In this document: positions 24,657 to 33,340 of the stretch, in pieces
Layout of the letters: each line of letters begins with the position of its first letter
Numbering within the stretch: position 1 is the first letter of the stretch
Source of the DNA: an uncultured Mollicutes bacterium
GTDB taxonomy: Bacteria; Bacillota_I; Bacilli_A; Acholeplasmatales; Anaeroplasmataceae
DNA length: 38,827 nt
Assembly: GCA_900540705.1 (NCBI GenBank)
Contig: UQGR01000016.1
Location: 1 to 38,827 of the forward strand
Direction: 5' to 3'
Program-made: the position numbers and the translations under genes
The notes under the pieces: model-generated
The model's database searches: none
Seen by the model: the letters and a program-made list of their open reading frames with translations, nothing else
Told to the model about the DNA's origin: nothing

Positions 24657-24683
24657 AGATTTAAGAGGGGAAGGTATAATAAA

Positions 24684-24726
24684 TTAAGAAATTTTTAAGG
24701 ATTTCTTTTTGGGAAAATGTTATAAT
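24684..24726 (+). promoter_or_regulatory. Promoter of the two-component operon with phased TTAAG repeats
   Basis: Two TTAAG direct repeats 11 bases apart (24684-24688, 24695-24699) stand 37 and 26 bases before a perfect -10 TATAAT (24721-24726). No usable -35 is seen (AGGATT at the -35 place), as expected for an activator-dependent promoter. A further TTAAG is at 24661. Same geometry as the exporter promoter at 26681. Confidence 0.6.
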
Positions 24727-24743
24727 GCCTAAGGAGGTGTACT

Positions 24744-25439
24744 ATGAACTATAACTGTCTTATTATAGATGATGAAAAAATGCTGGCCGATAGTACAGCG
24801 GAATATTTTAATATTTTTGGGGTTAGCTGTATGTCTGTGTATAGTGTGGAGGAGTGCAGAGCCTTTTTTGCAAGCAATACTGCAGAATTGATTCTGCTAG
24901 ATATAAATCTTGGAAATCATAGTGGCTTTGAGCTATGTAAGGAGTTGAGGAGAACCACCAATATTCCAATTCTTTTTATCTCCGCTCGAACCAGCGATGA
25001 TGACCAAATTATTGCGTTAAATATAGGTGGGGATGACTACATTCAAAAGCCGTATTCTTTAGGGGTATTGCTGGCTAAAGTCAAGGCTGTTTTAAAAAGA
25101 TACCGTAAAGAGGACAGAAAAGAATTTAAAACCAATCGTATTTACGTCAATTTTGAAACTCAGCAGGTAGTTGTAGAAGAAAAGCCAGTACGGCTTACGG
25201 TTTTAGAATTTAAGCTCTTAGCCTACCTCATTGAAAATCAAAACAAGGTGATTTCTAAGGAGGAGCTTTTTGCCGAGGTATGGAAGGATAAATTTACAGG
25301 AGATGGAACCTTAAACGTTCATATCCGTAAGCTTAGGGAGACGATTGAAAAAAATCCCAATGAGCCAAAACATATTTTAACCGTTTGGGGATATGGTTAT
25401 AAATTTGTAGGAGAAGCCTATGAAAAAAATATTCTTTAG
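24744..25439 (+). CDS. OmpR/PhoB-family response regulator
   Basis: 231 residues. Receiver domain (1-118): acidic DDE near residue 9, phospho-acceptor Asp53 in LILLDINLGN, Ser/Thr in FISARTSDD, Lys in YIQKPYSLG. C-terminal winged helix (about 130-228): RLTVLEFKLLAYLIENQNKVIS, DGTLNVHIRKLRETIE, WGYGYKF. AAGGAGGTG precedes the ATG. Overlaps the histidine kinase gene by 20 bases. The inference is that it activates its own operon and the adjacent exporter through the TTAAG repeats. Confidence 0.95.
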   Translation: MNYNCLIIDDEKMLADSTAEYFNIFGVSCMSVYSVEECRAFFASNTAELILLDINLGNHSGFELCKELRRTTNIPILFISARTSDDDQIIALNIGGDDYIQKPYSLGVLLAKVKAVLKRYRKEDRKEFKTNRIYVNFETQQVVVEEKPVRLTVLEFKLLAYLIENQNKVISKEELFAEVWKDKFTGDGTLNVHIRKLRETIEKNPNEPKHILTVWGYGYKFVGEAYEKNIL

Positions 25440-26679
25440 TTCTTTATTTTTGATCATTCTTTTAGGAGAACTGATAGGGCTTCTTATTTTTTCCTTTTCC
25501 AATCCTGAATTTTCTTTAGATACCATCGAGGTAAATGAGGTACTCCAATCGGTCACTATGGATTTTAATTTCCTAGATAATCATCAAAATTACACCAGCT
25601 TAGACTACGTAGTGCTAGATAGTAAAGGAGCTGTGGTTTTTAGAACGAAGCAAGGACTCTCAGAATCAGAGCATGCAGCAATTTCTCATCGGGATACAAT
25701 TTTAACAATTGAGCAGGACCAACAAGTTCTTGGTAAAATTCTCATTTATAATACTCAATCCCAAATTTTTATGGAGGAAAAGCAGAGGACGATTCTTATT
25801 TTTTCTATCTCAATTCTTTTTCAGGTATCCTTATGGTTTATTTGTGCTTTTACCATCTATTCTAATATTTTAAAGCCTTTTAAAAATCTAAAAGGCTTTG
25901 CCCAAAGAGTGGCAGGAGGGAACCTAGATATTCCTTTAACTATGGATAGATATAACCTGTTTGGAGCCTTTACGGAAAGCTTTGACATAATGCGTTCTGA
26001 GCTGAAGCTGGCTAGAAGCCGAGAAATAGAGGCTCAAAAGAGTAAAAAAGAATTGGTAGCCAAGCTTTCTCATGATATTAAAACACCAGTAGCGAGTATC
26101 AAGGCCTTAGCTGAGGTTGGCTATGCCCTTGCAAGTACGAAAAAGGAAAAGGAAAGGTTTCAGCAGATTGTTGGTAAGTCGGATCAAATTAACACCTTGA
26201 TTACCAACTTGTTTACTTCAACCCTAGAAGAATTACAGGAGCTTACCGTTACTCCAGCATACATGGAGAGCTCAAAACTAAAAGAAGTGTTACAGAATGC
26301 GGATTATTTACATCGGGCAACTATTCCTGAAATTCCTCAATGTCTTGTTTTTGTAGACATAGTTCGACTCCAGCAGGTATTAGATAATATTTTTGCCAAC
26401 TCCTATAAATATGCAAATACTGCAATTTTGGTTGCTGCTATGAAAAATGAGGAATATCTTGAAATTATAGTAGAAGATTACGGTGGTGGTGTCCCAGAAG
26501 AGGAGCTTACCTTAATCAAGGAAAAATTTAAGCGCGGCAGTAATGTGAAGCAGATAGAGGGTGCAGGCTTAGGTCTTTACATCTCAGATTATTTTATGCA
26601 GAAGATGAAGGGAAGCTTGGTTGTAGAAAATGGAATTTACGGCTTAAAAATCACCATTTCTATGGCCTTGAATTGCTGA
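25420..26679 (+). CDS. Sensor histidine kinase
   Basis: 419 residues. Transmembrane helix 1 at about 5-24, an extracytoplasmic sensor of about 100 residues with no recognised fold, transmembrane helix 2 at about 124-146, a HAMP-like linker, then the HisKA helix with His218 in KLSHDIKTPVASIKALAE. ATPase: N-box IFANSYKYA, G1 EDYGGGVP, G2 GAGLGLYISDY. The size of the sensor loop is unlike the very short loop of BceS-type kinases. Autophosphorylates and passes the phosphate to the regulator above. TGA ends it 83 bases before the exporter genes, which have a separate promoter. Confidence 0.93.
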   Translation: MKKIFFSSLFLIILLGELIGLLIFSFSNPEFSLDTIEVNEVLQSVTMDFNFLDNHQNYTSLDYVVLDSKGAVVFRTKQGLSESEHAAISHRDTILTIEQDQQVLGKILIYNTQSQIFMEEKQRTILIFSISILFQVSLWFICAFTIYSNILKPFKNLKGFAQRVAGGNLDIPLTMDRYNLFGAFTESFDIMRSELKLARSREIEAQKSKKELVAKLSHDIKTPVASIKALAEVGYALASTKKEKERFQQIVGKSDQINTLITNLFTSTLEELQELTVTPAYMESSKLKEVLQNADYLHRATIPEIPQCLVFVDIVRLQQVLDNIFANSYKYANTAILVAAMKNEEYLEIIVEDYGGGVPEEELTLIKEKFKRGSNVKQIEGAGLGLYISDYFMQKMKGSLVVENGIYGLKITISMALNC

Positions 26680-26680
26680 A

Positions 26681-26734
26681 TTAAGAAATTTTTAAGAAAA
26701 AATTAAAGTGATTTAAGAAACATTTCTCTATAAT
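26681..26734 (+). promoter_or_regulatory. Exporter promoter with four phased TTAAG-type repeats
   Basis: TTAAG at 26681, 26692 and 26713 and TTAAA at 26703: spacing 11, 11, 10 bases. -10 TATAAT at 26729-26734; no -35. The repeats at 26692/26703 lie 37 and 26 bases before the -10, exactly as in the regulator promoter, and both sites share ATTAAGAAATTTTTAAG. Confidence 0.65.
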
Positions 26735-26762
26735 GGACTTGAAAGTATAGGAGGATAGTGGA

Positions 26763-27521
26763 ATGAAGGAAATACTTTTAAAAACTGAAAAATTGTGTAA
26801 GACCTTCTCTAATGGAGGCGTTCAGCAGCATGTTTTAAAGAATGTAGATTTAGAGCTCTATGCTGGAGATTTCACAGTAATTATGGGAGCTAGTGGGGCA
26901 GGAAAATCTACCTTACTCTATGCTTTATCAGGCATGGACACCCCTTCCCTAGGAACCATCACATTTGCCAATAAAACAATCTCTGATTTTTCTCAGGATG
27001 AATTAGCGGTGTTTCGTCGTGAGCATTGTGGGTTTGTGTTTCAACAAATCTATTTAGTAGAGGGTATGAGTGTAATGGATAATGTTCTATGTGCGGGGCT
27101 TTTGGTGCATAAGGATAGAAAAACCTTAGTAAATAGGGCTAAGGAATTATTTACGGCTGTTGGAATTGATGAGGCTACACAGAAGAAATTTCCGATGCAG
27201 CTTTCTGGAGGAGAAGCTCAAAGAGCTGGAATTGTACGAGCCTTGATTAATTCTCCAGAAATTCTTTTTGCCGATGAACCTACAGGAGCGTTAAATAGTA
27301 AGACAGGACTAGATGTTTTAAATACCTTAACCGAGTTTAACGAGAAGGGTCAAAGTGTAGTAATGGTCACCCATGATATGCAGTCAGCTCGAAGAGGAAA
27401 TCGTATTTTATATTTGAAGGATGGTCTCATTTTGGGGGAATGTAATTTAGGAAAATATGTTCATGGAGATAAAGATAGACATGATAAGCTCACTTCCTTT
27501 TTAAAGGATATGGGGTGGTAG
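26763..27521 (+). CDS. ABC transporter ATPase, MacB/LolD type
   Basis: 252 residues. Walker A GASGAGKST, Q-loop FVFQQIYLVEGMSVMDN, signature LSGGEAQRAGI, Walker B ILFADEPTGALNSKTG, H-loop VTHD. The EPTGALNSKTG form marks the MacB/LolD/FtsE subfamily, whose members work with an FtsX-like permease. AGGAGG precedes the ATG. One base separates it from the permease gene. Energises the mechanotransmission-type export or membrane-extraction system formed with the next gene. Confidence 0.96.
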   Translation: MKEILLKTEKLCKTFSNGGVQQHVLKNVDLELYAGDFTVIMGASGAGKSTLLYALSGMDTPSLGTITFANKTISDFSQDELAVFRREHCGFVFQQIYLVEGMSVMDNVLCAGLLVHKDRKTLVNRAKELFTAVGIDEATQKKFPMQLSGGEAQRAGIVRALINSPEILFADEPTGALNSKTGLDVLNTLTEFNEKGQSVVMVTHDMQSARRGNRILYLKDGLILGECNLGKYVHGDKDRHDKLTSFLKDMGW

Positions 27522-27522
27522 A

Positions 27523-29868
27523 ATGAGAAAGCTTTTTCTAATCGTTCATTCTAATATTCGCAAGGCCAAGGGGCAAACGATAGCCATCATTGTGCTTATC
27601 TTGTTATCTTCCTTAATGTTGAATCTATGGCTGATGCTGTCGATGGATTATAAAGCAAATTTTGAACGGTATCATGATAAGCTTTTTGCAGAGCACGTTA
27701 CTTTTGTCGTGGAAAAGGAGGATAGCAGCGTCAATGAGTATCTTTCTTTAGCCCTAGAGGACAATTCTCATATCTCTGAATACGAAATGAAGGATTGTAT
27801 GTTTATGGTAGGAACCTTTCCCTACAATGGGGGAATCATCAATAGTCAGCTCGTTTTTGTGAATCAAAAAGATTTATCAAATACGAGGATTGGAAAAACA
27901 GAGCTGATAGAGAAAAGTGACCTGACCAGCGGCATTTATTTGCCTTTGCTTTATAAATCTAATAAAATTGACATTGGCAAAGAAATAGAAATCTCGGTTG
28001 GCAGTACCCCTGTCAAATACACGGTTTGTGGTTTTTTCAATAGCATTATGATGGGCTCTCATAATTGCTCCCTGCTCCAAATCGTTTTAACAGAGGATAA
28101 ATATCAAGAACTATTGGAAACAGGCTATGCTCCTGAGTCTACCTTATGCTCCATCCGGCTCGTGGACAAATCCGAGAATCTAAACTTTGAGGCCTCCTTA
28201 AAGGGAGAGGTTTCTGAGCAATTTCCAAATGTCCGAATGGCAAGCAATAGCTATGCAATCGTCTCCCAATCCAGATATATCTCTCAGATGATCTGTTCTG
28301 GAATTTTGATTGCGATGGCATTCTTTGTGCTCCTGATTGCCTTAGTCATTATCGTCTCAAACATCATCAATTATTTACAGGTGAATATACAGGGACTGGG
28401 AACTTTTAAGGCGATGGGCTATACCTCAGGACAACTCATTTGGGCGCTATTGTTGCAATTTCTAGGGCTTACCCTTTTGGTTACTTTTCTAGGAACAGCA
28501 ATTTCCTATAGTTTGTTTCCTGCCTTAAATGAAATGATGATTGCTCAAACAGGAATCCCCTATGAAATCCATTTTCTTCCTTTGCCTTTTCTGATTTCCT
28601 TAGGGATTTCAATGGGAACGGTTGCCCTAGCAGTTTATCTTACGGCTAGACGAATTAAGCATATAGAGCCGATTATCGCTCTACGTTCTGGGATTCATAC
28701 GCATAATTTTAAAAGGAATCCTTTTCCTCTAGAACAGGTCAAGAAAGCTCCCCTCAATTTGATGCTGGCTCTTAAGACTACATGCTCTGGAATCAAGCAT
28801 AATATTACCATTTGTATCACAATGCTGGTCTTATCTTTAATTGTAGTGTTCTCAGGTCTAATGACGGAAAATGTTATTGCTGATATGACGCCCTTTTTAA
28901 ATTTAATTGTAGGGGAAACTGCAGATGACTGTATCAATGTGCAGGCTAAGATAGAAGAAGAATTCCTATCCTATATGGAAGAAGATAGCCGAGTGGAAAA
29001 AATTTATTTATATAATTCTTTAAATGTATCTCATATAGGAGGGGCAGAGCTTATGGCGACGCTTTCTGAGGATTTTTCAAAAGCAAATAATCAGAATGTT
29101 GTATATGAGGGAAGATTTCCAAAATATGATAATGAAATTGCGATTGCTGCTAAGTATGCCAAGGAGCGGCATTTACAGATAGGGGATGAGATAGAGCTTA
29201 TCGCAAATGGAGTCAAGGAAAAATATCTAATCAGCGGCTATACTCAAATATCTAATAATCTTGGTAGAGATTGCTTGCTGACAAGGGCTGGATATGAAAA
29301 AATGGGACAATTGACGAACGTCTCCTATTATATAAATTTAAAGGAAGATACAGACATAGACGCCTTCAATGTAGAAATTAAGAATAGGTTTGGCAATGAG
29401 GTGAACGTGACCATCAATGTTGGTGCTACAGTAGAGGCTGCAGGTAAGGTATATGTATCCTTAATGACCATCATAGTTTTAGCAATACTCATTCTTTCGG
29501 CAATTATTATCGCCTTTGTTCTATATCTGCTTGTAAGAACGATGCTTAATAATAAGAAAAAGGACTATGGAATACTAAAGGCTCTTGGTTTTACGACAAA
29601 GCAGCTTGTAATTCAAACGGCCTTATCCTTTATGCCATCCCTCATTGTTTCTACCATTCTAGGCTTGATTTTAAGTAGTATTGCAATTAACCCTCTCTTA
29701 TCTTTCTTTTTGAGCAGTATAGGAATCGTGAAGTGTACCTTTGCCATTCCAGTTCCATTTTTATTCATTTCTGGAATCTGCCTCATATGCATTTCCTTTG
29801 GCATTGCTTGTCTATTATCCCTGCGAGTAAAGAAAATCACACCACATACCTTGCTTGTTGGAGAATAA
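27523..29868 (+). CDS. FtsX-like ABC permease, duplicated form
   Basis: 781 residues. Transmembrane helix near 17-38, large extracytoplasmic domain (about 40-250), three helices about 255-375 (first FtsX core), a helix about 425-445, a second extracytoplasmic domain (about 450-645) and three helices about 655-775 (second FtsX core with NKKKDYGILKALGFTTKQL, matching LGTFKAMGYTSGQL of the first). So it is a tandem duplication, 4+4 helices, of the MacB/LolC plan rather than the 10-helix BceB plan. With its ATPase and two-component system it suggests a response to envelope stress or an antimicrobial compound; the substrate is unknown. Confidence 0.92.
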   Translation: MRKLFLIVHSNIRKAKGQTIAIIVLILLSSLMLNLWLMLSMDYKANFERYHDKLFAEHVTFVVEKEDSSVNEYLSLALEDNSHISEYEMKDCMFMVGTFPYNGGIINSQLVFVNQKDLSNTRIGKTELIEKSDLTSGIYLPLLYKSNKIDIGKEIEISVGSTPVKYTVCGFFNSIMMGSHNCSLLQIVLTEDKYQELLETGYAPESTLCSIRLVDKSENLNFEASLKGEVSEQFPNVRMASNSYAIVSQSRYISQMICSGILIAMAFFVLLIALVIIVSNIINYLQVNIQGLGTFKAMGYTSGQLIWALLLQFLGLTLLVTFLGTAISYSLFPALNEMMIAQTGIPYEIHFLPLPFLISLGISMGTVALAVYLTARRIKHIEPIIALRSGIHTHNFKRNPFPLEQVKKAPLNLMLALKTTCSGIKHNITICITMLVLSLIVVFSGLMTENVIADMTPFLNLIVGETADDCINVQAKIEEEFLSYMEEDSRVEKIYLYNSLNVSHIGGAELMATLSEDFSKANNQNVVYEGRFPKYDNEIAIAAKYAKERHLQIGDEIELIANGVKEKYLISGYTQISNNLGRDCLLTRAGYEKMGQLTNVSYYINLKEDTDIDAFNVEIKNRFGNEVNVTINVGATVEAAGKVYVSLMTIIVLAILILSAIIIAFVLYLLVRTMLNNKKKDYGILKALGFTTKQLVIQTALSFMPSLIVSTILGLILSSIAINPLLSFFLSSIGIVKCTFAIPVPFLFISGICLICISFGIACLLSLRVKKITPHTLLVGE

Positions 29869-29933
29869 CAGTATATAAGGAGACAGAAGAGAAGCCGATT
29901 TTGAGGATTATAAACAAAATAAGGTGGTATGCT

Positions 29934-29965
29934 AAGGCATTCTTGTTGAGCGTACTGCCTTTTTT
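29934..29965 (+). terminator. Probable terminator of the exporter operon
   Basis: 6-bp stem AAGGCA / TGCCTT with a 16-base loop, followed by TTTTT. Modest stem. Confidence 0.55.
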
Positions 29966-30006
29966 ATTTACGGATTTATATTTTTTTCTTTTCTTCCGCA
30001 TATACT

Positions 30007-30017
30007 TATGATATAAT
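30007..30017 (+). promoter_or_regulatory. Extended -10 promoter of the EF-G-like gene
   Basis: TATGATATAAT, i.e. TGa plus perfect TATAAT, without a clear -35. Identical 11 bases occur at 34387 and 34885. Confidence 0.6.
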
Positions 30018-30055
30018 CAAACTAACGAAAGCGTTTACAAAGAAAGGAATTTAAT

Positions 30056-32098
30056 ATGGAAAAAAATAAGATTCGTAATGTGGTTGTCTTAGGGCATCAG
30101 GGCAGTGGTAAAACTACCTTAGCCGAAGCACTATATGCAACCTTCAGCAATAAGCCTAAGGGCAGTATAGAAAGAAAAAATACAATCAGTGATTATCTTT
30201 TAGAGGAGCAGAATCGGTTAAGCTCTGTAAGGCTCTCTGTCCTTCCTTTTACTCAGGATGGATATACCATCAATTTAATTGACATCCCTGGAAATGATGA
30301 TTTTATTGGAGAGGCCATCTCTGCAGCCAATGTGGTTAAGGGAGCAATTTTAGTGATTGATGCGGCAAGTGGTGTTGAGGTGGAGACCATCAAGCACTGG
30401 CATCTATTAAGAAAGAAAAATATTCCAACCATCATCTATGTCAATAAGATGGATAAAGAAAATATCATCTTTGAGGAGATTCTAGCAGAAATTAGAAGTA
30501 AGCTTGGAAAGAATGCTATCCCTTTTTGTTATCCTATGGGGCATAATGAGGGCTTTGATGGGTTTGTCAATGTGGTAACTCTAAAGGCGAGAAAATATAA
30601 TGGAAGCACCTGTGAGGATGCTGAAATCTATGATGATAAGAAGCTGAAGGTGTTTGAGCTTCACAACATGATGGTTGAAGCAGTTGCTCAGACCTCTGAG
30701 GAGCTATTGGATAAATTTTTCAATGGGGAGGCTTTAACTAAGGAGGAAATCCAAACAGGACTTCGTGCTGGTATACTTAATGGTGAGCTAATTCCTGTTT
30801 TAGTTGGAAGTGCCACAAGGAATATTGGTGTGCATACTATGATTCGTATGCTGATTGACTTTTTACCAAACCCATCTGATTTAAATCCAATTGTGGGTAT
30901 GGATGAAAAGGGAAATCCTGTTGAGAGAAAAACCTTGAATGAGGAGCCTTTTTCTGCCTTGGTTTTTAAGACCTATGTGGATTCCTATTCTGGAACCAGT
31001 AGCATCTTTAAAATCAATTCTGGTACGCTAAAAACAGGCGATGAAATTATGATTTCTAACCTTAAAAAGAATATCACAGTCAATCAGCTTTTTAAAATAT
31101 GTGGAAATAAGCAGACTGCCGTAGCTAAGCTAGAGGCTGGGGATATCGGTGTGATCAATAAAGTAGAGGGACTAGAAACGGCAATGACTCTATGCTCTTT
31201 AAAGAATTTTATTGTTTATCCTAAGATTGAATTTCCTGGTGCAGTTTATTTTAAGGCCCTGGCTACCAAAAGTAAGGGCGATGACGATAAGCTTGGTACG
31301 GTCTTGGCTAAGATGATGCAGGAGGATAAATCCATTGAGGTCAGAAGAAATGTAGAAACCAATCAGCTTTTAATAGGAAGCTTAGGACTTGGACATTTGA
31401 ACTTCTTATTAGAGCGCATGAAAAATGCTTATAAGCTGGAGGTCAGCATTTTAGATTACAAGGTGGTTTATCGAGAAACGATTCAAGCAACTGCCTCTGG
31501 TACAGGTCGTTATATCAAGCAAAGTGGTGGTTCTGGTTTCTATGGGGTTGTAGAAATGGAATTCTCAAAGGCTCCTGAGAATGTATTTACAGAGGAGGTT
31601 TTTGGAGGTGCAGTTCCGAAAAACTATTTCCCTGCGGTAGAAAAAGGCTTTTATGAGGCTTGTGAAAAGGGGTTACTTGCTGGCTTTCCAGTCATTGGGG
31701 TCAAGGCCTGTCTGAAGGATGGTAAATACCACGCGGTTGACTCAAATGAGCTATCCTTTAAAATGGCTGCCATTCTTGCCTTTAAGGATGCCTATATGAA
31801 ATGTAAGCCGATTGTTTTGGAGCCAATCATTAAAATTGTGGTTACTGTCCATAGTGATGATGTAGGAACAATTTTATCTGATCTTAATTCTAGAAGAAGT
31901 AAAATTATCGGTATGGACATTAATTCTGTAAAGGATCAAAAGATAACTGCCTTAGTTCCAGAGCGTGAAATTTTAGAGTATGTCAATGATTTAAAATCTA
32001 TGACCCAGGGTAGTGGCTATTTTAACCGAGAATTCTATGGCTATGAGGTAACTCCTCCCTTTGTTCAAGCGAAGATTTTAGAGGAAGTAAAGCTTTAA
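30056..32098 (+). CDS. EF-G-like translational GTPase with altered switch motifs
   Basis: 680 residues with the full EF-G domain order: G domain (P-loop GHQGSGKTT, G4 NKMD), beta-barrel domain II (about 300-380), domain III, domain IV (RETIQATASGTGRYIKQSGGSGFYG) and domain V. Differences from housekeeping EF-G: G3 is DIPGNDDF, so the catalytic His of DTPGH is Asn80, and the switch I RGITI segment reads NRLSSVRLSV. It is therefore of the EF-G-2/auxiliary type, not fusA; slow or altered GTP hydrolysis is an inference. AAAGGAAT precedes the ATG. Two bases after the stop a kinase-fold gene begins, in the same operon. Confidence 0.9.
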   Translation: MEKNKIRNVVVLGHQGSGKTTLAEALYATFSNKPKGSIERKNTISDYLLEEQNRLSSVRLSVLPFTQDGYTINLIDIPGNDDFIGEAISAANVVKGAILVIDAASGVEVETIKHWHLLRKKNIPTIIYVNKMDKENIIFEEILAEIRSKLGKNAIPFCYPMGHNEGFDGFVNVVTLKARKYNGSTCEDAEIYDDKKLKVFELHNMMVEAVAQTSEELLDKFFNGEALTKEEIQTGLRAGILNGELIPVLVGSATRNIGVHTMIRMLIDFLPNPSDLNPIVGMDEKGNPVERKTLNEEPFSALVFKTYVDSYSGTSSIFKINSGTLKTGDEIMISNLKKNITVNQLFKICGNKQTAVAKLEAGDIGVINKVEGLETAMTLCSLKNFIVYPKIEFPGAVYFKALATKSKGDDDKLGTVLAKMMQEDKSIEVRRNVETNQLLIGSLGLGHLNFLLERMKNAYKLEVSILDYKVVYRETIQATASGTGRYIKQSGGSGFYGVVEMEFSKAPENVFTEEVFGGAVPKNYFPAVEKGFYEACEKGLLAGFPVIGVKACLKDGKYHAVDSNELSFKMAAILAFKDAYMKCKPIVLEPIIKIVVTVHSDDVGTILSDLNSRRSKIIGMDINSVKDQKITALVPEREILEYVNDLKSMTQGSGYFNREFYGYEVTPPFVQAKILEEVKL

Positions 32099-32100
32099 CA

Positions 32101-32637
32101 ATGGAAGAGGTTTTATATGTCAATGATAAGGCCTATCAGGTTTTATCCCTCTTAGGGCATGGCAAGGGTGGCTATTCCTACTTGGTTACAGATGGCAATT
32201 TAAATTATGTGCTTAAGCAAATCCATCATGAGCCCTGTGAATATTATACCTTTGGAGATAAGCTGGCTGCCGAACTAGCAGACTATGAGAAGCTTTTAGC
32301 AACTGGTATAGCTATTCCCACTCTTTTAGAGGTTGATAGGGATAAGGAACGTATCTTAAAAACGTATGTAGCTGGGCCTACCATCTATGAGCTAGTGGCT
32401 AAAGATCAAATGCTTCAAACTTACTATGACCAAATAGAAGAGATGGCAGAACAAGTAAAATCCTTTCATTTAAATATAGATTACTATCCAACAAATTTTG
32501 TCGTACAGGATTCTAAGCTCTATTATATCGATTATGAATGTAACTCATATATGGAGAAGTGGAGCTATGAAGAGTGGGGCAAGAAGTATTGGTCTAAAAC
32601 TAAAGAGTTTATGGATACCTTAAAGAAAGTAGAATGA
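32101..32637 (+). CDS. Small protein-kinase-fold (phosphotransferase-like) protein
   Basis: 178 residues. Gly-rich loop LLGHGKGGYSYLV, then YVLKQI with the ATP-binding Lys, a KTYVAGPTIYEL hinge, NIDYYPTNFVV matching the catalytic HxDxxxxN (His is Asn, Asp and Asn kept), and LYYIDYE for the metal-binding DFG/DFE Asp. The C-lobe is very short, as in RIO/Bud32-like and aminoglycoside-kinase-like minimal kinases. Substrate unknown. Begins 2 bases after the EF-G-like stop and uses a ribosome site (GAGGAAG) inside it, so the two are coupled. Terminator overlaps its stop. Confidence 0.82.
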   Translation: MEEVLYVNDKAYQVLSLLGHGKGGYSYLVTDGNLNYVLKQIHHEPCEYYTFGDKLAAELADYEKLLATGIAIPTLLEVDRDKERILKTYVAGPTIYELVAKDQMLQTYYDQIEEMAEQVKSFHLNIDYYPTNFVVQDSKLYYIDYECNSYMEKWSYEEWGKKYWSKTKEFMDTLKKVE

Positions 32638-32658
32638 CTTTAGTGAGTCATTCTTTTT
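32631..32658 (+). terminator. Terminator of the EF-G-like/kinase operon
   Basis: 9-bp stem AGAATGACT / AGTCATTCT with a 6-base loop, then TTTT; the stop codon is inside the stem. Confidence 0.88.
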
Positions 32659-32737
32659 CTATTTCCAAATTTCCTTCTTTTTCTATTTATTTTCCTTTTT
32701 ATTTCAAGTATAATAGAAAAGGCTAGGAAGGATCGTT

Positions 32738-33340
32738 ATGAAAAGAAAAATCATTCAAATTGACCAAGAGAAATGTAATGGCTGTGGACTATGTGTGCAG
32801 GCTTGTCACGAAAGAGCGATAGAGATTTTTGAGCATAAGGCTCGTCTCATAAAAGAGGAATATTGTGATGGACTTGGAGATTGTCTTCCCCATTGCCCGA
32901 TGGATGCCATAAGGATAGAAGTCCGTGAGGTAGCACCACTAGAAAATCAGAATTCAAAAGAGAAGTTATCCTCAGAGCTTAAACAATGGCCAGTTCAAAT
33001 AAAGCTTATCCCAGCTACTGCCTCCTATTTTAAGGATTCTCATCTTTTACTTGCAGCCAGCTGTACTGCCTATGCCTATGCTCATTTTCACAAGGAGTTT
33101 ATGAAAAAAAGAGTTACTCTGATTGGGTGCCCTAAGCTGGATGGAGTGGACTATAGTGAAAAGCTTTCAATGATTCTAGCCATGAATTCGATTAAAAGTA
33201 TAACCATAGTTCGGATGGAGGTTCCCTGCTGTAAACGCCTAGAGCTTGATGTGGAAAAGGCTATCCAAGCCTCAGGAAAAACTATCCCTTATTCAGTGCG
33301 AGTGATTTCTACAAAAGGAGAATTGGTAGAGTGTTACTAG
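32738..33340 (+). CDS. 4Fe-4S ferredoxin-domain protein with a C-terminal Cys domain
   Basis: 200 residues. N-terminal two-cluster domain (1-65): CNGCGLCVQACHE and the variant second motif CDGLGDCLPHCP, with 5 rather than 2 residues between the first cysteines. The C-terminal domain (about 90-200) has LLLAASCTAYAY, LIGCPKLD and VRMEVPCCKRL, a conserved pattern I have seen in clostridial and archaeal Fe-S proteins of unknown role. Probably a cytoplasmic electron-transfer or sensing protein. AGGAAGGAT precedes the ATG; TATAAT at 32709-32714 may be its -10. Overlaps the next gene by 10 bases. Confidence 0.88.
   Translation: MKRKIIQIDQEKCNGCGLCVQACHERAIEIFEHKARLIKEEYCDGLGDCLPHCPMDAIRIEVREVAPLENQNSKEKLSSELKQWPVQIKLIPATASYFKDSHLLLAASCTAYAYAHFHKEFMKKRVTLIGCPKLDGVDYSEKLSMILAMNSIKSITIVRMEVPCCKRLELDVEKAIQASGKTIPYSVRVISTKGELVECY

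Noticed and set aside
24661..24680. TTAAG at 24661 and TATAAT at 24675 as a second regulator promoter
   Set aside because: The TTAAG is 23 bases from the next repeat, and the TATAAT has no -35 because the parC terminator occupies that place.
29733..30011. Open frame over the end of the permease gene and the following spacer
   Set aside because: It is out of frame with the permease, has no ribosome site and low-complexity content; the spacer holds a terminator and promoter instead.
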